DNA of 64,000 nucleotides from Aradus depressus (taxonomy: Eukaryota > Arthropoda > Insecta > Hemiptera > Aradidae). The DNA lies in assembly GCA_963662175.1 (NCBI GenBank), contig OY759217.1, positions 51,498,108 to 51,562,107 on the forward strand. Direction: 5' to 3'. The first letter of the stretch is position 1. Each line of letters opens with the position of its first letter. A model generated the notes under the pieces. That model saw only the letters and a list, made by a program, of their open reading frames with translations, ran no database searches and had not been told where the DNA came from. Below are positions 38,895 through 50,654 of the stretch, piece by piece. The position numbers and the translations under genes are program-made.

Positions 38895-39298
38895 CTATAA
38901 ATTGAACCAATGTAAGCTCTGACTGGGGGGCGGGTTCCGGTGGGGGGCCTGGGCTTGGGGTTGCTGGCTTGGCTGGGGGTCTGTGGGGGGCACTGTCGGG
39001 GCACTGGTCTATAGACCCAGGAGCTCCGAAGGTCTGAACGGCCGGCACTACATGCAGATCTTCCTTCAGGAGCCTCCACTCCAGTCACTGGTCGGCGCTA
39101 TGTATATTGTTTTGGGTGATGTGGTCCGGCGGTGCCTCCGGCTGTCCCCCGGCTTGGCTGGGGCCGCTTGCTTGGGCCCTCTGTCTGGGCTCCTCTCTCC
39201 AGTATCCCGTCTTTAGCATAATTATCTTTTATAGTGTAGTTTTAAGAAGAGCAATGGCTAGTGTGGTGTCTGCCGAGGCAAAAAAAAAAAAAAAAAAA

Positions 39299-40090
39299 AA
39301 ATCTATAAACCGTTAAAAAGCGAGAAATTTGAAGAATGGAGTCTACCGAGCTCAGGATCGCCACTTAGAAATCTAGCTGGGGCACTTAGGTCAGATGTTT
39401 CAATCGGGAAGTTAAAAAACACTTTGAGCACGTCGTCCTTCGGATGGGACTTTAAGCGATGATCCAGGGCTTTTTCGAATGTGAGGTACTCGATAATGAG
39501 ACGTATGTTATGTAAATAAACCTGGTTAGGTGAAATTTCACTTAGGTTGAAAATAGCCTTGAGCACGTCGTCCGTCGAATGGGACTTTTCGGATATATCT
39601 GATTCTGTCGTATCAGTTTTAACAATTATTAAGCCTATAAACCGTTAAATAGCGTGAATTTTTTGAAAAACATTTTTATTTTGATTTTTGTGTAGGATTC
39701 AGATAATCCGGTCGTTCTCTATCAGTTTTAACAAATATTAAATCTATAAACCGTTAAAAAGCGAGAAATTTCAAGAATGGAGTCTACCGAGCTCAGGATC
39801 GCCACTTAGAAATCTAGCTGAGGCACTTAGGTCAGATGTTTTAATTGGGAAGCTAAAAATAACTTTGAGCACGTCGTCCTTCGGATGGGACATTAAGCAA
39901 TGATCCAGGGCTTTTTCGAATGTGAGGTACTCGATAATGAGACGTATGTTATGTAAATAAACCTGGGTAGGTCAATTTCTACTTAGGTTGAAAGCATTGA
40001 GCACGTCGTCCTTCGGATGGGACTTTCCGGATAAATCTGAATCTGTCGTATCAGTTTTAACAATTATTAAGCCTATAAACCGTTAAATAG
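39299..40090 (-). repeat. Satellite A, right of the LINE
   Basis: About two monomers. At 40090 the array breaks in mid-monomer (CCGTTAAATAG) and joins module B sequence of the next Helitron. Confidence 0.85.
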
Positions 40091-43000
40091 TTTTTGCACC
40101 GGCGGACCCCACAGCTAGTACGTAGTTAGAAACGCTCAGCATCACAGCTAGTATGTGTTCTGCAACGGCGGACCCCACCGCTAGTACCTAATTAGAAACG
40201 CTGGGCATCACCGCTAGTATGTTTTTGCAACGGCGGACCCCACAGCTAGTACGTAGTTAGAAACGCTCAGCATCACAGCTAGTATGTGTTCTGCAATGGC
40301 GGACCCTACCGCTAGTACCTAATTAGAAACGCTGGGCATCACCGCTAGTATGTTTTTGCAACGGCGGACCCCCCAGCTAGTACGTTTTTAGGAACGCTGG
40401 GCCCTACAGCTAGTAGGTGCCTTGCAACTGCGGAGCCCACAGATAGTATGTAGTTAGAACCACAGGGCATCACAGCTAGTATGTGCCTCGCAACAGCGGA
40501 CCCCACAGCTAGTACGTAATTAGGAACGCTGGGCATCACAGCTAGTAAGTGCTTTGCAACAGCGGACCCCACAGTTAGTATGTAGTTAGAACCACTGGGC
40601 ATCACAGCTAGTATGTGTTTTGCAACGGCGGACCCCACAGCTAGTACGTAGTTAGAAACGCTCAGCATCACAGCTAGTATGTGTTCTGCAACGGCGGACC
40701 CCACCGCTAGTACCTAGTTAGAAACGCTGGGCATCACAGCTAGTATGTTTTTGTAACGGCGGACCCCACAGCTAGTACGTAGTTAGAACCACTGGGCATC
40801 ACAGCTAGTGTATTTTTCTATTTGGCCATCAATAATAGTACATGTGAAATTCCATGACAATCCGATCATCCGTTAATGACCTATCACTATCTTCAAATTT
40901 AGGCCTACCCCCATACCCCCCCTCCCGTTCACAATTTTTTGACGTCACACCCTATATTTCTATTTGGCTTTTAAGAATACTACATGTGAAATTCCATGAC
41001 AATACGACCAACCGTTATTGAGCTAGCACTATATTTATACTTAGGCCCCCCCGCCACTACCCCCCCTCCCGTACAAAATTTTGAGCCGTCACACCGCCTA
41101 TTTTTCTATTTGACTTTCAGAAATACTACATGTGAAATTTCGTGACAATCTGACCAACCGTTAATGAGCCAGCACTATATTTATACTTAGGCCTACCCCC
41201 CCCCCCCCCCTCCCCCCGTTCAAATTTTTGGGACGCCACACACCTTTTTTTTTATTTGGTCTTCAGGAATACTACATGTGAAACTTCGTGACAATGCGAC
41301 CAACCGTTAATGAGCTAGCTCTATATTTATACTTAGGCCTACCCCCCCCCCCCCCCTCCCCCCGTTCAAATTTTTGGGACGCCACACACCTTTTTTTTTA
41401 TTTGGTCTTCAGGAATACTACATGTGAAACTTCGTGACAATGCGACCAACCGTTAATGAGCTAGCTCTATATTTATACTTAGGCCCCCCTCAACCCCCCC
41501 TCCCGTTCAAAACTTTAGAACGCCACACACCTTATTTTTCTATTTGGCCTTCAGGAATACTCCATGTGAAATTTCGTGACAATCCGACCAACGTTAGGAA
41601 CGCTGGTCACCACAGCTAGTATGTGCCTCGCAACAGCGGACCCCACAGCTAGTACGAAGTTAGGAACGCTGGGCACTACAGCTAGTAAATGCCTTGCAAC
41701 AACGGACCCCACAGCTAGTACGATGTTAGGAACCCTGGGCATCACAGCTAGTATGCTTTTGCAACGACGGACCCCACAGCTAGTACGTTTTTAGGAACGC
41801 TGGGCCCTACAGGTAGTAGGTAGGCCTATTTTTTTATTTGGTCTTCAGGAATACTACATGTGAAACTTCGTGACAATCCGACCAACTGTTAAAGAGTTAG
41901 CTCTATATTTATACTTAGGCCCCCCCACAACCCCCCTCCCGTTCAAAACATTGGGACGCCACACACCTTTTTTTGCTATTTGGCTTTTAAAAATACTACA
42001 TGTGAAATTTTATGACGATTCGCCCATTAGTTAATGAGTTAGCTCTATATTTATACTTAGGCCCCCCCACATCCCCCCTCCCGTTCAAAACTTTGGGACG
42101 CCACACACCTTATTTTTCTATTTGGCCTTCAGGAATACTCCATGTGAAATTTCGTGACAATCCGACAACCGTTAAAGAATTAGCTCTATATTTATACTTA
42201 GGCCCCCCCACAACCCCCCCTCCCGTTCAAAACTTGGGGACGCCACACACCTTTTTTTCCTATTTGGCTTTTAAAAATACTACCTGAAATTTCATGACGA
42301 TTCGCTCATTAGTTAATGAGTTAGCTCTATATTTATACTTGGGCCCCCCCACAACCCCCCCTCCCGTTCAAAACTTTGGGACGCCAGACACCTTATTTTT
42401 CTATTTGGCCTTCAGGAATACTCCATGTGAAATTTCGTGACAATCCGACCAACCGTTAAAGAATTAGCTCTATATTTATACTTAGGCCCCCCTTACAACC
42501 CCCCCTCCCGTTCAAAACTTTGGGACGCCACACATCTTTTTTTCCTATTTGGCTTTTAAAATTACTACGTGAAATTTCATGACGATTCGCCCATTAGGTA
42601 ATGAGTTAGCTCTATATTTATACTTAGGCCCCCCTTACAACCCCCCCTCCCGATCAAAACTTTGGGGCGCCACACACCTTTTTTTCCTATTTGGCTTTTA
42701 AAAATACTACATGTGAAATTTCGTGACAATACGACCAACCGTTAATGAGCTAGCTCTATATTTCTACTTAGGCCCCCCCACAACCCCCCCTCCCGTTCAA
42801 AACTTTGGACGCCACACACCTTTTTTTCCTATTTGGCTTTTAAAAATACTACATGTGAAATTTCATGACGATTCGCCCATTAGTTAATGAGTTAGCTCTA
42901 TATTTATACTTAGGCCCCCCCACAACCCCCCCTCCCGTTCAAAACTTTGGGACGCCACACACCTAATATTTCTATTTGGCTTTTAAAAATACTACATGTG

Positions 43001-43239
43001 AAATTTCATGACAATTCGACCATTAGTTATTGAGTTAGCACTATTTATATTCTTAGGCCCCCCTTACAGCCCCCCCTCCCGATCAAAATTTTGGGACGCC
43101 ACATAGCCTATTATTCAATCGGGCTCATAGGGATGCTACATGGGAAGTTTCATAAAAATCCGTGCAGCGGTTTGGGCGTGATGCTGGAACAAACATACAA
43201 ACAAACAAACAAACCCCGTTTCAGCTTTATTAATATAGA
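40091..43239 (-). mobile_element. Helitron lacking its 3' end
   Basis: The 5' end is intact (complement of 43238-43239 is TC). Module B 40091-40815, module C 40815-41590, module B 41590-41825, module C 41826-43160. The left part (40091 to about 41800) repeats 20645-22200 in the same orientation. The 3' hairpin is replaced by satellite A at 40090. Confidence 0.75.
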
Positions 43240-44902
43240 CTAGCAATAATACCCGGCGTTGCCCGGGGAACTTTGACTTTACTCCTAATATCTCTCGTTC
43301 GAATCCTATTCAATTCTTCAACTGTACATTCATGATGTTATAATTTTCAATTATTCATATGGAATAAGGCTTATAGTCCTTCAACGGCAGGCACCCCAGC
43401 TAGTATCTACTTTGCAGCGGCGGTCAGAAGAAGAGAGAGCCACATGTGAAATTCCTTTAGCATTCATGCATCCCCGCCCTCAGGTTCAAAAAATTGAGAC
43501 GTCACAACCAATTTTCAAATATTGCTTTTGAAACTACTACATGTGAAATTTCATGACAATCCCATTATCCGTTAATGTGTTAGCACTGTTTTTGAACTTA
43601 GGTCTACCTTCCCAAACCCCTCTCTCGTTCACAATATTGTGTCCTCACACACCCTATTTTTCTATTTGGCTCTTAGGAAAACAACATGTGAAATTTCGTG
43701 ACAATGCGACCATTAGTTAATGAGCTACCACTATTTTTATACTTAGGCCTACACCCACAACTCCCCTCTCGTTAAACATTTTGTGATGTCAGATACTTTT
43801 TTTCAATTTGGCTTTTAGGAAAACTAAATGTGAAATTTCGTGACAATCCGATCATTAGTTAATGAGCTATCACTATTTTTATACTTAGGCCTACCCCTAC
43901 AACCCCCCTCACGTTCACAAAATGTGACGTCATACACCATATTCTTCTATTTGACCTTCAGGAATACTACATGTGAAATTCCATGACAATCCGACCATCC
44001 GTTAATTAGCTGGCACTATATTTATACTTAGGCCCCCACAAACCCCCCTCCCATTCAAAATTAAGGGACGCTACATAGCCTATTTTTCTATTTGGCCTTC
44101 AGGAATACTACATGTGAAATTTAATCACGATCCGACAATTAGCTAATGAGGGGGCTTAATTCAAAAATACCAATAACTGCCCATGTAATAAGTGTATCGA
44201 CATCAAATTTCGTATTTAAAACTAAAACCCACTTAGGACATAACCAGTCAAATTTCAGCGATATCGGCCGAGAGGAGAGGGGAGTTCCGGGGTGGGGGCT
44301 TAATTCGAAAATCCCAATAACTGCCCATGTAATGAATGTATCGACATTAAATTTCGTATTTAAAATTAACATCTGCGGAGGACATAACCAGTCAAATTTC
44401 AGCGATATCGGCCGAGGGGAGGGGGGAGTTCCGGGGTGGGGGCTTAATTCAAAAATCCCAATAACTGCCCATGTAATGAATGTATCGACATCAAATTTCG
44501 TATTTAAAACTAAAATCCACTTAGGACATAACCAGTCAAATTTCAGCGATATCGGATGAGGGGAGGGGGGAGTTCCGGGGGAGGGGCTCAGTTCAGAAAT
44601 CCACAACCCCCCTCCTGCTCACAATTTTGTGACGTCACACACCTTTTTTTCCTATATGGCCTTCAAGAATACTACATATGAAATTTCATGACAATCCGAC
44701 CATTAATTAATGAGTTAGCACTATTATTATGCTTAGCCCCCCACTTACAACCCCCCCTCCCGTTCGAAATTTTGGGACGCCACATAGCCTATTATTCAAT
44801 CGGTCTTGAAAGGATGCTACATGTGAAGTTTCATGAATATCCGTCCAGCCGTTTGGGCGTGATGCTGGAACAAACATACACACAAACCCCGTTTCAGCTT
44901 TA
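43240..44902 (-). mobile_element. Helitron, older variant, 5' tip truncated
   Basis: CTAG at 43240-43243 with a clean CCCGG/CCGGG hairpin directly abuts the TC of the neighbouring element. Module B is reduced to a remnant (43380-43425). Module C units are diverged. A 144-bp triple repeat is present. The 5' tip ends at CAGCTTTA (44902), missing the last ten bases, where the plus-strand Helitron begins. Confidence 0.75.
44151..44582. repeat. 144-bp minisatellite, three copies
   Basis: Units start at GGGGCTTAATTC (44151, 44295, 44439), each 144 bases, with the start of a fourth at about 44583. Each holds AATAACTGCCCATGTAAT, a CATAACCAGTCAAATTTC block and a G-rich end. Since 144 is a multiple of three, long frames appear on both strands; these are by-products. 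Confidence 0.9.
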
Positions 44903-47900
44903 TCTATATTAATAAAGCTGAAACGGGGTTTGTTTGTTTGTATGTTTGTTCCAGCATCACGCCCGAACCGCTGGACGGATCTTCATGAAACTTCCCATGT
45001 AGCATTCTTTTGAGCCCGATTGAATAATAGGCTATGTGGCGTCCCAAAATTTTGAACGGGAGGGGGGGTTGTAAGGGGGGCCTAAGTATATAAATAGTGC
45101 TAACTCATTAACTAATGGTCGAATTGTCATGAAATTTCACATGTAGTATTTTTAAAAGCCAAATAGGAGAAAAATGTGTGTGGCGTCCCAAAGTTTTGAA
45201 CGGGAGGGGGTGTAGGGGGGCCTAAGTATAAATATAGAGCTAACTCATTAACTATTGGGCGAAATGTCATGAAAATTCACATGTAGTATTTTTTAAAGGC
45301 AAATAGGAAAAAAATGTGTGTGGCGTCCCAAAGTTTTGAACGGGAGGGGGGGTTGAGGGGGGCCTAAGTATAAATATAGAGCTAACTCATTAACTATTGG
45401 GCAAATTGTCATGAAATTTCACATGTAGTATTTTTCAGAGCCAAATAGGAAAAAAATGTGTGTGGCGTCCCAAAGTTTTGAACGGGAGGGGGGGGGGGGG
45501 TTGAGGGGGGCCTAAGTATAAATATAGAGCTAACTCATTAACTATTGGGCGAAATGTCATGAAATTTCACATGTAGTATTTTTAAAAGCCAAATAGGAAA
45601 AAAAGGTGTGTGGCGTCCCAAAGTTTTGAACGGGAGGGGGGGTTGTGGGGGGGCCTAAGTATAAATATAGAGCTAACTCATTAACTAATGGGCGAATCGT
45701 CATGAAATTTCACGTAGTATTTTTAAAAGCCAAATAGGAAAAAAAGGTGTGTGATGTCCCAAAGTTTTGAACGGGAGGGGGGTTTGTGGGGGGGCCTAAG
45801 TATAAATATAGAGCTAATTCTTTAACGGTTGGTCGGATTGTCACGAAATTTCACATAGAGTATTCCTGAAGGCCAAATAGAAAAATAAGGTGTGTGGCGT
45901 CCCAAAGTTTTGAACGGGAGGGGGGGTTGTGGGGGGGCCTAAGTATAAATATAGAGCTAACTCTTTAACAGTTGGTCGCATTGTCACGAAGTTTCACATG
46001 TAGTATTCCTGAAGACCAAATAAAAAAATAGGCGGTGTGACGGCTCAAAATTTTTTACGGGAGGGGGGGTAGTGGGGGGGCCTAAGTATAAATATAGAGC
46101 TAACTCATTAACTAATGGGCGAATCGTCATGAAATTTCACATGTAGTATTTTTAAAAGCCAAATAGGAAAAAAAGGTGTGTGGCGTCCCAAAGTTTTGAA
46201 CGGGAGGGGGGGTTGTGGGGGGGCCTAAGTATAAATATAGAGCTAACTCTTTAACGGTTGGTCGGATTGTCACGAAATTTCACATGGAGTATTCCTGAAG
46301 ACCAAACAGAAAAATAGGCGGTATGACGGCTCAAAATTTTTTACGGGAGGGGGGGGTAGTTGGGGGGCCTAAGTATAAATATAGAGCTAACTCATTAACT
46401 AATGGGCGAATCGTCATGAAATTTCACATGTAGTATTTTTAAAAGCCAAATAGGAAAAAAAGGTGTGTGGCGTCCCAAAGTTTTGAACGGGAGGGGGGGT
46501 TGTGGGGGGCCTAATATATATATAGAGCTAACTCTTTAACGGTTGGTCGGATTGTCACGAAATTTCACATGGAGTATTCCTGAAGGCCAAAAAGAAATAT
46601 TAGGTGTGTGACGGCCCAAAATTTTGAACAGGAAGGAGGGTTGTGGGGGGGGCTAAATATACATATAGAGTTAGCTCATTAACGGTTGGTCGTATTGTCA
46701 TGAATCGGATTGTCATGAATTTCACATGTAGTAGTAGTAACTATGTATTCGCTGTGGGGTTCACTGTTGCAAGACATTTACTAGCTGTGATGTCCAGCGT
46801 TCCTAATATCGTACTAGCTGTGGGGTCCGCTGTTGCAAGGTACTTACTAGCTGTAGTGCTCAGCCCCAGCGTTCCTAACTATGTACTGGCTGTGGGGTTC
46901 GCTGTTGCAAGGCACCTATAAGACATTTACTAGCTGTAATTCCCAGCGTTTCTAATTACGTACTAGCTGTGGGGTCTGCTGTTGCAAGGCGCTAGCAGTG
47001 TGGCCAAGCGTATTTCACTCGTAGGTACTAGCTGTGGGGTCCGCCGTTGCAAAACTCATACTAGCTGTGATGCCCTGTGGTTCTAACTACATACTATCTG
47101 TGGGGTTCGCAGTTGCAAGGCACCTACTACCTGTAGGGCCCAGCGTTCCTAATTACGTAGTAGCTGTGGGGTCCGTCGTTGCAAAAGCATACTAGCTGTG
47201 ATGCCCAGGGTTCCTAATATCGTACTAGCTGTGGGGTCCGTTGTTGCAAGGCATTTACTAGCTGTAGTGCCCAGCGTTCCTAACTTCGTACTAGCTGTGG
47301 GGTCCGCTGTTGCGAGGCACATACTAGCTGTGGTGACCAGCGTTCCTAACTATGTACTAGCTGTGAAGTTCGCTGTTGCAAAGCACTTACTAACTGCAAT
47401 GCCCAGCGTATTTAACTACATACTAGCTGTGGGGTCCGCTGTTGCAAGGCACTTAATAGCTGTGATGCCCAGCGTTCCTAACTTCGTACTAGCTGTGGGG
47501 TACGCTGTTGCGAGGCACATACTAGCTGTGGTGACCAGCGTTCCTAACTACGTACTAGCTGTTGGGTCCGCCGTCGCAAGGCACATACTAGCTATGATGC
47601 CCAGCATTCCCAACTACGTACTAGCTGTGGTGCTCAGCGTTGCAAGCCACATACTAGCTGTGGTCACAAACGTTCTTAAGTACGCACTGACTAGGACGTT
47701 CAGCGATGCTAAGTATTCACTAGCTGTGGCTTCCGCCGTTGAAAGGCGCATACTAGCTGTGGTGCCCAGGGGTCCTAAAAACTTACTAGCGTTACAACAG
47801 CTGAAGGACTATAAGCCTTATTCCGTATGAATAATTGAAAATTATAACATCATGAATGTACTGTCGAGGAACTGAATAGCGTTATAGAAGATATTGGGAG
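44903..47900 (+). mobile_element. Plus-strand Helitron, 3' end deleted
   Basis: TC at 44903 preceded by A, then TATATTAATAAAGCTG. Module C 45040-46640, module B 46730-47800, then the conserved 3' approach (TTATTCCGTATGAATAATTG) to ATATTGGGAG at 47900. There it is fused to satellite A (GTTTTTCAAA), so the hairpin and CTAG are lost. It closely matches 32916-30000 in reverse. Confidence 0.8.
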
Positions 47901-50468
47901 GTTTTTCAAAAAATTCACGCTATTTAACGGTTTATAGGCTTAATAATTGTTAAAACTGATACGACAGAATCAGATATATCCGAAAAGTCCCATCCGAAGG
48001 ACGACGTGCTCAAGGCTATTTTCAACCTAAGTGAAATTTCACCTAACCAGGTTTATTTACATAACATACGTCTCATTATCGAGTACCTCACATTCGAAAA
48101 AGCCCTGGATCATCGCTTAAAGTCCCATCCGAAGGACGACGTGCTCAAAGTGTTTTTTAACTTCCCGATTGAAACATCTGACCTAAGTGCCTCAGCTAGA
48201 TTTCTAAGTGGCGATCCTGAGCTCGGTAGACTCCATTCTTGAAATTTCTCGCTTTTTAACGGTTTATAGATTTAATATTTGTTAAAACTGATAGAGAACG
48301 ACCGGATTATCTGAATCCTACACAAAAATCAAAATAAAAATGTTTTTCAAAAAATTTGCGCTATTTAACGGTTTATAGGCTTAATAATTGTTAAAACTGA
48401 TACGACAGATTCAGATTTATCCGGAAAGTCCTATCCGAAGGACGACGTGCTCAAGGCTTTCAACCTAAGTAGAAATTGACCTACCCAGGTTTATTTACAT
48501 AACATACGTCTCATTATCGAGTACCTCACATTCGAAAAAGCCCTGGATCATTGCTTAATGTCCCATCCGAAGGACGACTTGCTCAAAGTTATTTTTAGCT
48601 TCCCGATTAAAACATCTGACCTAAGTGCCTCAACTAGATTTCTAAGTGGCGATCCTGAGCTCGGTAGACTCCATTTTTGAAATTTCTCGCTTTTTAACGG
48701 TTTATAGATTTAATATTTGTTAAAACTGATAGAGAACGACCGGATTATCTGAATCCTACACAAAAATCAAAATAAAAATGTTTTTCAAAAAATTCACGCT
48801 ATTTAACGGTTTATAGGCTTAATAACTGTTAAAACTGATACGACAGAATCAGATATATCCGAAAAGTCCCATCCGACGGACGACGTGCTCAAGGCTATTT
48901 TCAACCTAAGTGAAATTTCACCTAACCAGGTTTATTTACATAACATACGTCTCATTATCGAGTACCTCACATTCGAAAAAGTCCTGGAACATCGCTTAAA
49001 GTCCCATCCGAAGGACGACGTGCTCATAGTTATTTTTCACTTCCCGATTAAAACATCTGACCTAAGTGCCTCAGCTAGATTTCTAAGTGGCGATCCTGAG
49101 CTCGGTAGACTCCATTCTTCAAATTTCTCGCTTTTTAACGGTTTATAGATTAAATATTTGTTAAAACTGATAGAGAACGACCGGATTATCTGGATCCTAC
49201 ACAAAAATCAAAATAAAAATGTTTTTCAAAAAATTTGCGCTATTTAACGGTTTATAGGCTTAATAATTGTTAAAACTGATACGACAGATTCAGATTTATC
49301 CGGAAAGTCCCATCCGAAGGACGACGTGCTCAAGGCTTTCAACCTAAGTAGAAATTGACCTACCCAGGTTTATTTACATAACATACGTCTCATTATCGAG
49401 TACCTCACATTCGAAAAAGCCCTGGATCATTGCTTAATGTCCCATCCGAAGGACGACGTGCTCAAAGTTATTTTTAGCTTCCCGATTAAAACATCTGACC
49501 TAAGTGCCTCAACTAGATTTCTAAGTGGCGATCCTGAGCTCGGTAGACTCCATTCTTGAAATTTCTCGCTTTTTAACGGTTTATAGATTTAATATTTGTT
49601 AAAACTGATAGAGAACGACCGGATTATCTGAATCCTACACAAAAATCAAAATAAAAATGTTTTTCAAAAAATTCACGCTATTTAACGGTTTATAGGCTTA
49701 ATAACTGTTAAAACTGATACGACAGAATCAGATAGATCCGAAAAGTCCCATCCGACGGACGACGTGCTCAAGGCTACTTTCAACTTAAGTGAAATTTCAC
49801 CTAACCAGGTTTATTTACATAACATACGTCTCATTATCGAGTACCTCACATTCGAAAAAGCCCTGGATCATCGCTTAAAGTCCCATCCGAAGGACGACGT
49901 GCTCAAAGTGTTTTTTAACTTCCCGATTGAAACATCTGACCTAAGTGCCTCAGCTAGATTTCTAAGTGGCGATCCTGAGCTCGGTAGACTCCATTCTTCA
50001 AATTTCTCGCTTTTTAATGGTTTATAGATTTAATATTTGTTAAAACTGATAGAGAACGACCGGATTATCTGAATCCTACACAAAAATCAAAATAAAAATG
50101 TTTTTCAAAAAATTCACGCTATTTAACGGTTTATAGGCTTAATAATTGTTAAAACTGATAAGAGAGATTCAGATTTATCCGGAAAGTCCCATCCGAAGGA
50201 CGACGTGCTCAAGGCTATTTTCAACCTAAGTGATATTTCACCTACCCAGGTTTATTTACATAACATACGTCTCATTATCGAGTACCTCACATTCGAAAAA
50301 GCCCTGGATCATCGCTTAAAGTCCCATCCGAAGGACGACGTGCTCAAAGTGTTTTTTAACTTCCCGATTGAAACATCTGACCTAAGTGCCTCAACTAGAT
50401 TTCTAAGTGGCGATCCTGAGCTCGGTAGACTCCATTCTTCAAATTTCTTGCTTTTCAACGGTTTATAG
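47901..50468 (+). repeat. Satellite A, about six monomers
   Basis: 441-bp monomers (equivalent points 48006, 48885, 49764, 50205). Every second monomer in the first part carries the GGTCAATTT-type deletion seen in the minus arm, suggesting amplification as dimers of about 880 bp. Confidence 0.9.
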
Positions 50469-50654
50469 ATTTAATATTTGTTAACTGACAGAGCCATAGA
50501 GTGTGCTGGTTTCGGATTATGCCAACGTCAGCACAACGTTCAGACTGACTTTAAATATGGTGACACCGATCCACTATGGAAGAAAAATGCCAAAAAAAAA
50601 AGATGTATGTATAGATATGAACACAAATTAAAACTTGTGTACATTGTGATATAA
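50469..50654 (+). repeat. Spacer S, copy 4
   Basis: Plus-strand copy of the spacer with the 58-codon frame, ending ATATAA next to the Helitron TC. Confidence 0.75.

Larger units (their letters stand above)
33990..39298 (+). mobile_element. I-superfamily non-LTR retrotransposon with RNase H
   Basis: Flanked by AAATCTATAAAC at 33978-33989 and 39299-39310. It ends in about 21 A (39280-39300, some shared with the duplication). It carries ORF1 with zinc knuckles and ORF2 with endonuclease, reverse transcriptase, RNase H and a C-terminal zinc motif. ORF1 is open to the 5' boundary, so the 5' end is truncated. RNase H points to the I/Nimb/LOA side of LINE diversity; the exact clade is not decided. 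The 3' UTR (38895-39279) is G-rich. It sits in opposite orientation to the surrounding satellite. Confidence 0.9.

Noticed and set aside
38857..39316. Overlapping ORFs after LINE ORF2
   Set aside because: G-rich 3' UTR between the ORF2 stop and the poly(A).
44139..44606. 137- and 155-codon ORFs on opposite strands
   Set aside because: Both follow from a 144-bp repeat with length divisible by three.
47198..47830. 210-codon frames rich in LAV..PSVPNYV (also at 25040, 29968, 54162, 60835)
   Set aside because: They are created by 33/66-bp repeats whose length is a multiple of three; copies differ by whole repeat units and lack a credible start context.
48006..50468. Repeated 78-87 codon frames beginning LKAIFNLSEIS
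   Set aside because: They belong to satellite A monomers, start at GTG rather than ATG and lack any gene structure; kept only as a finding to test.
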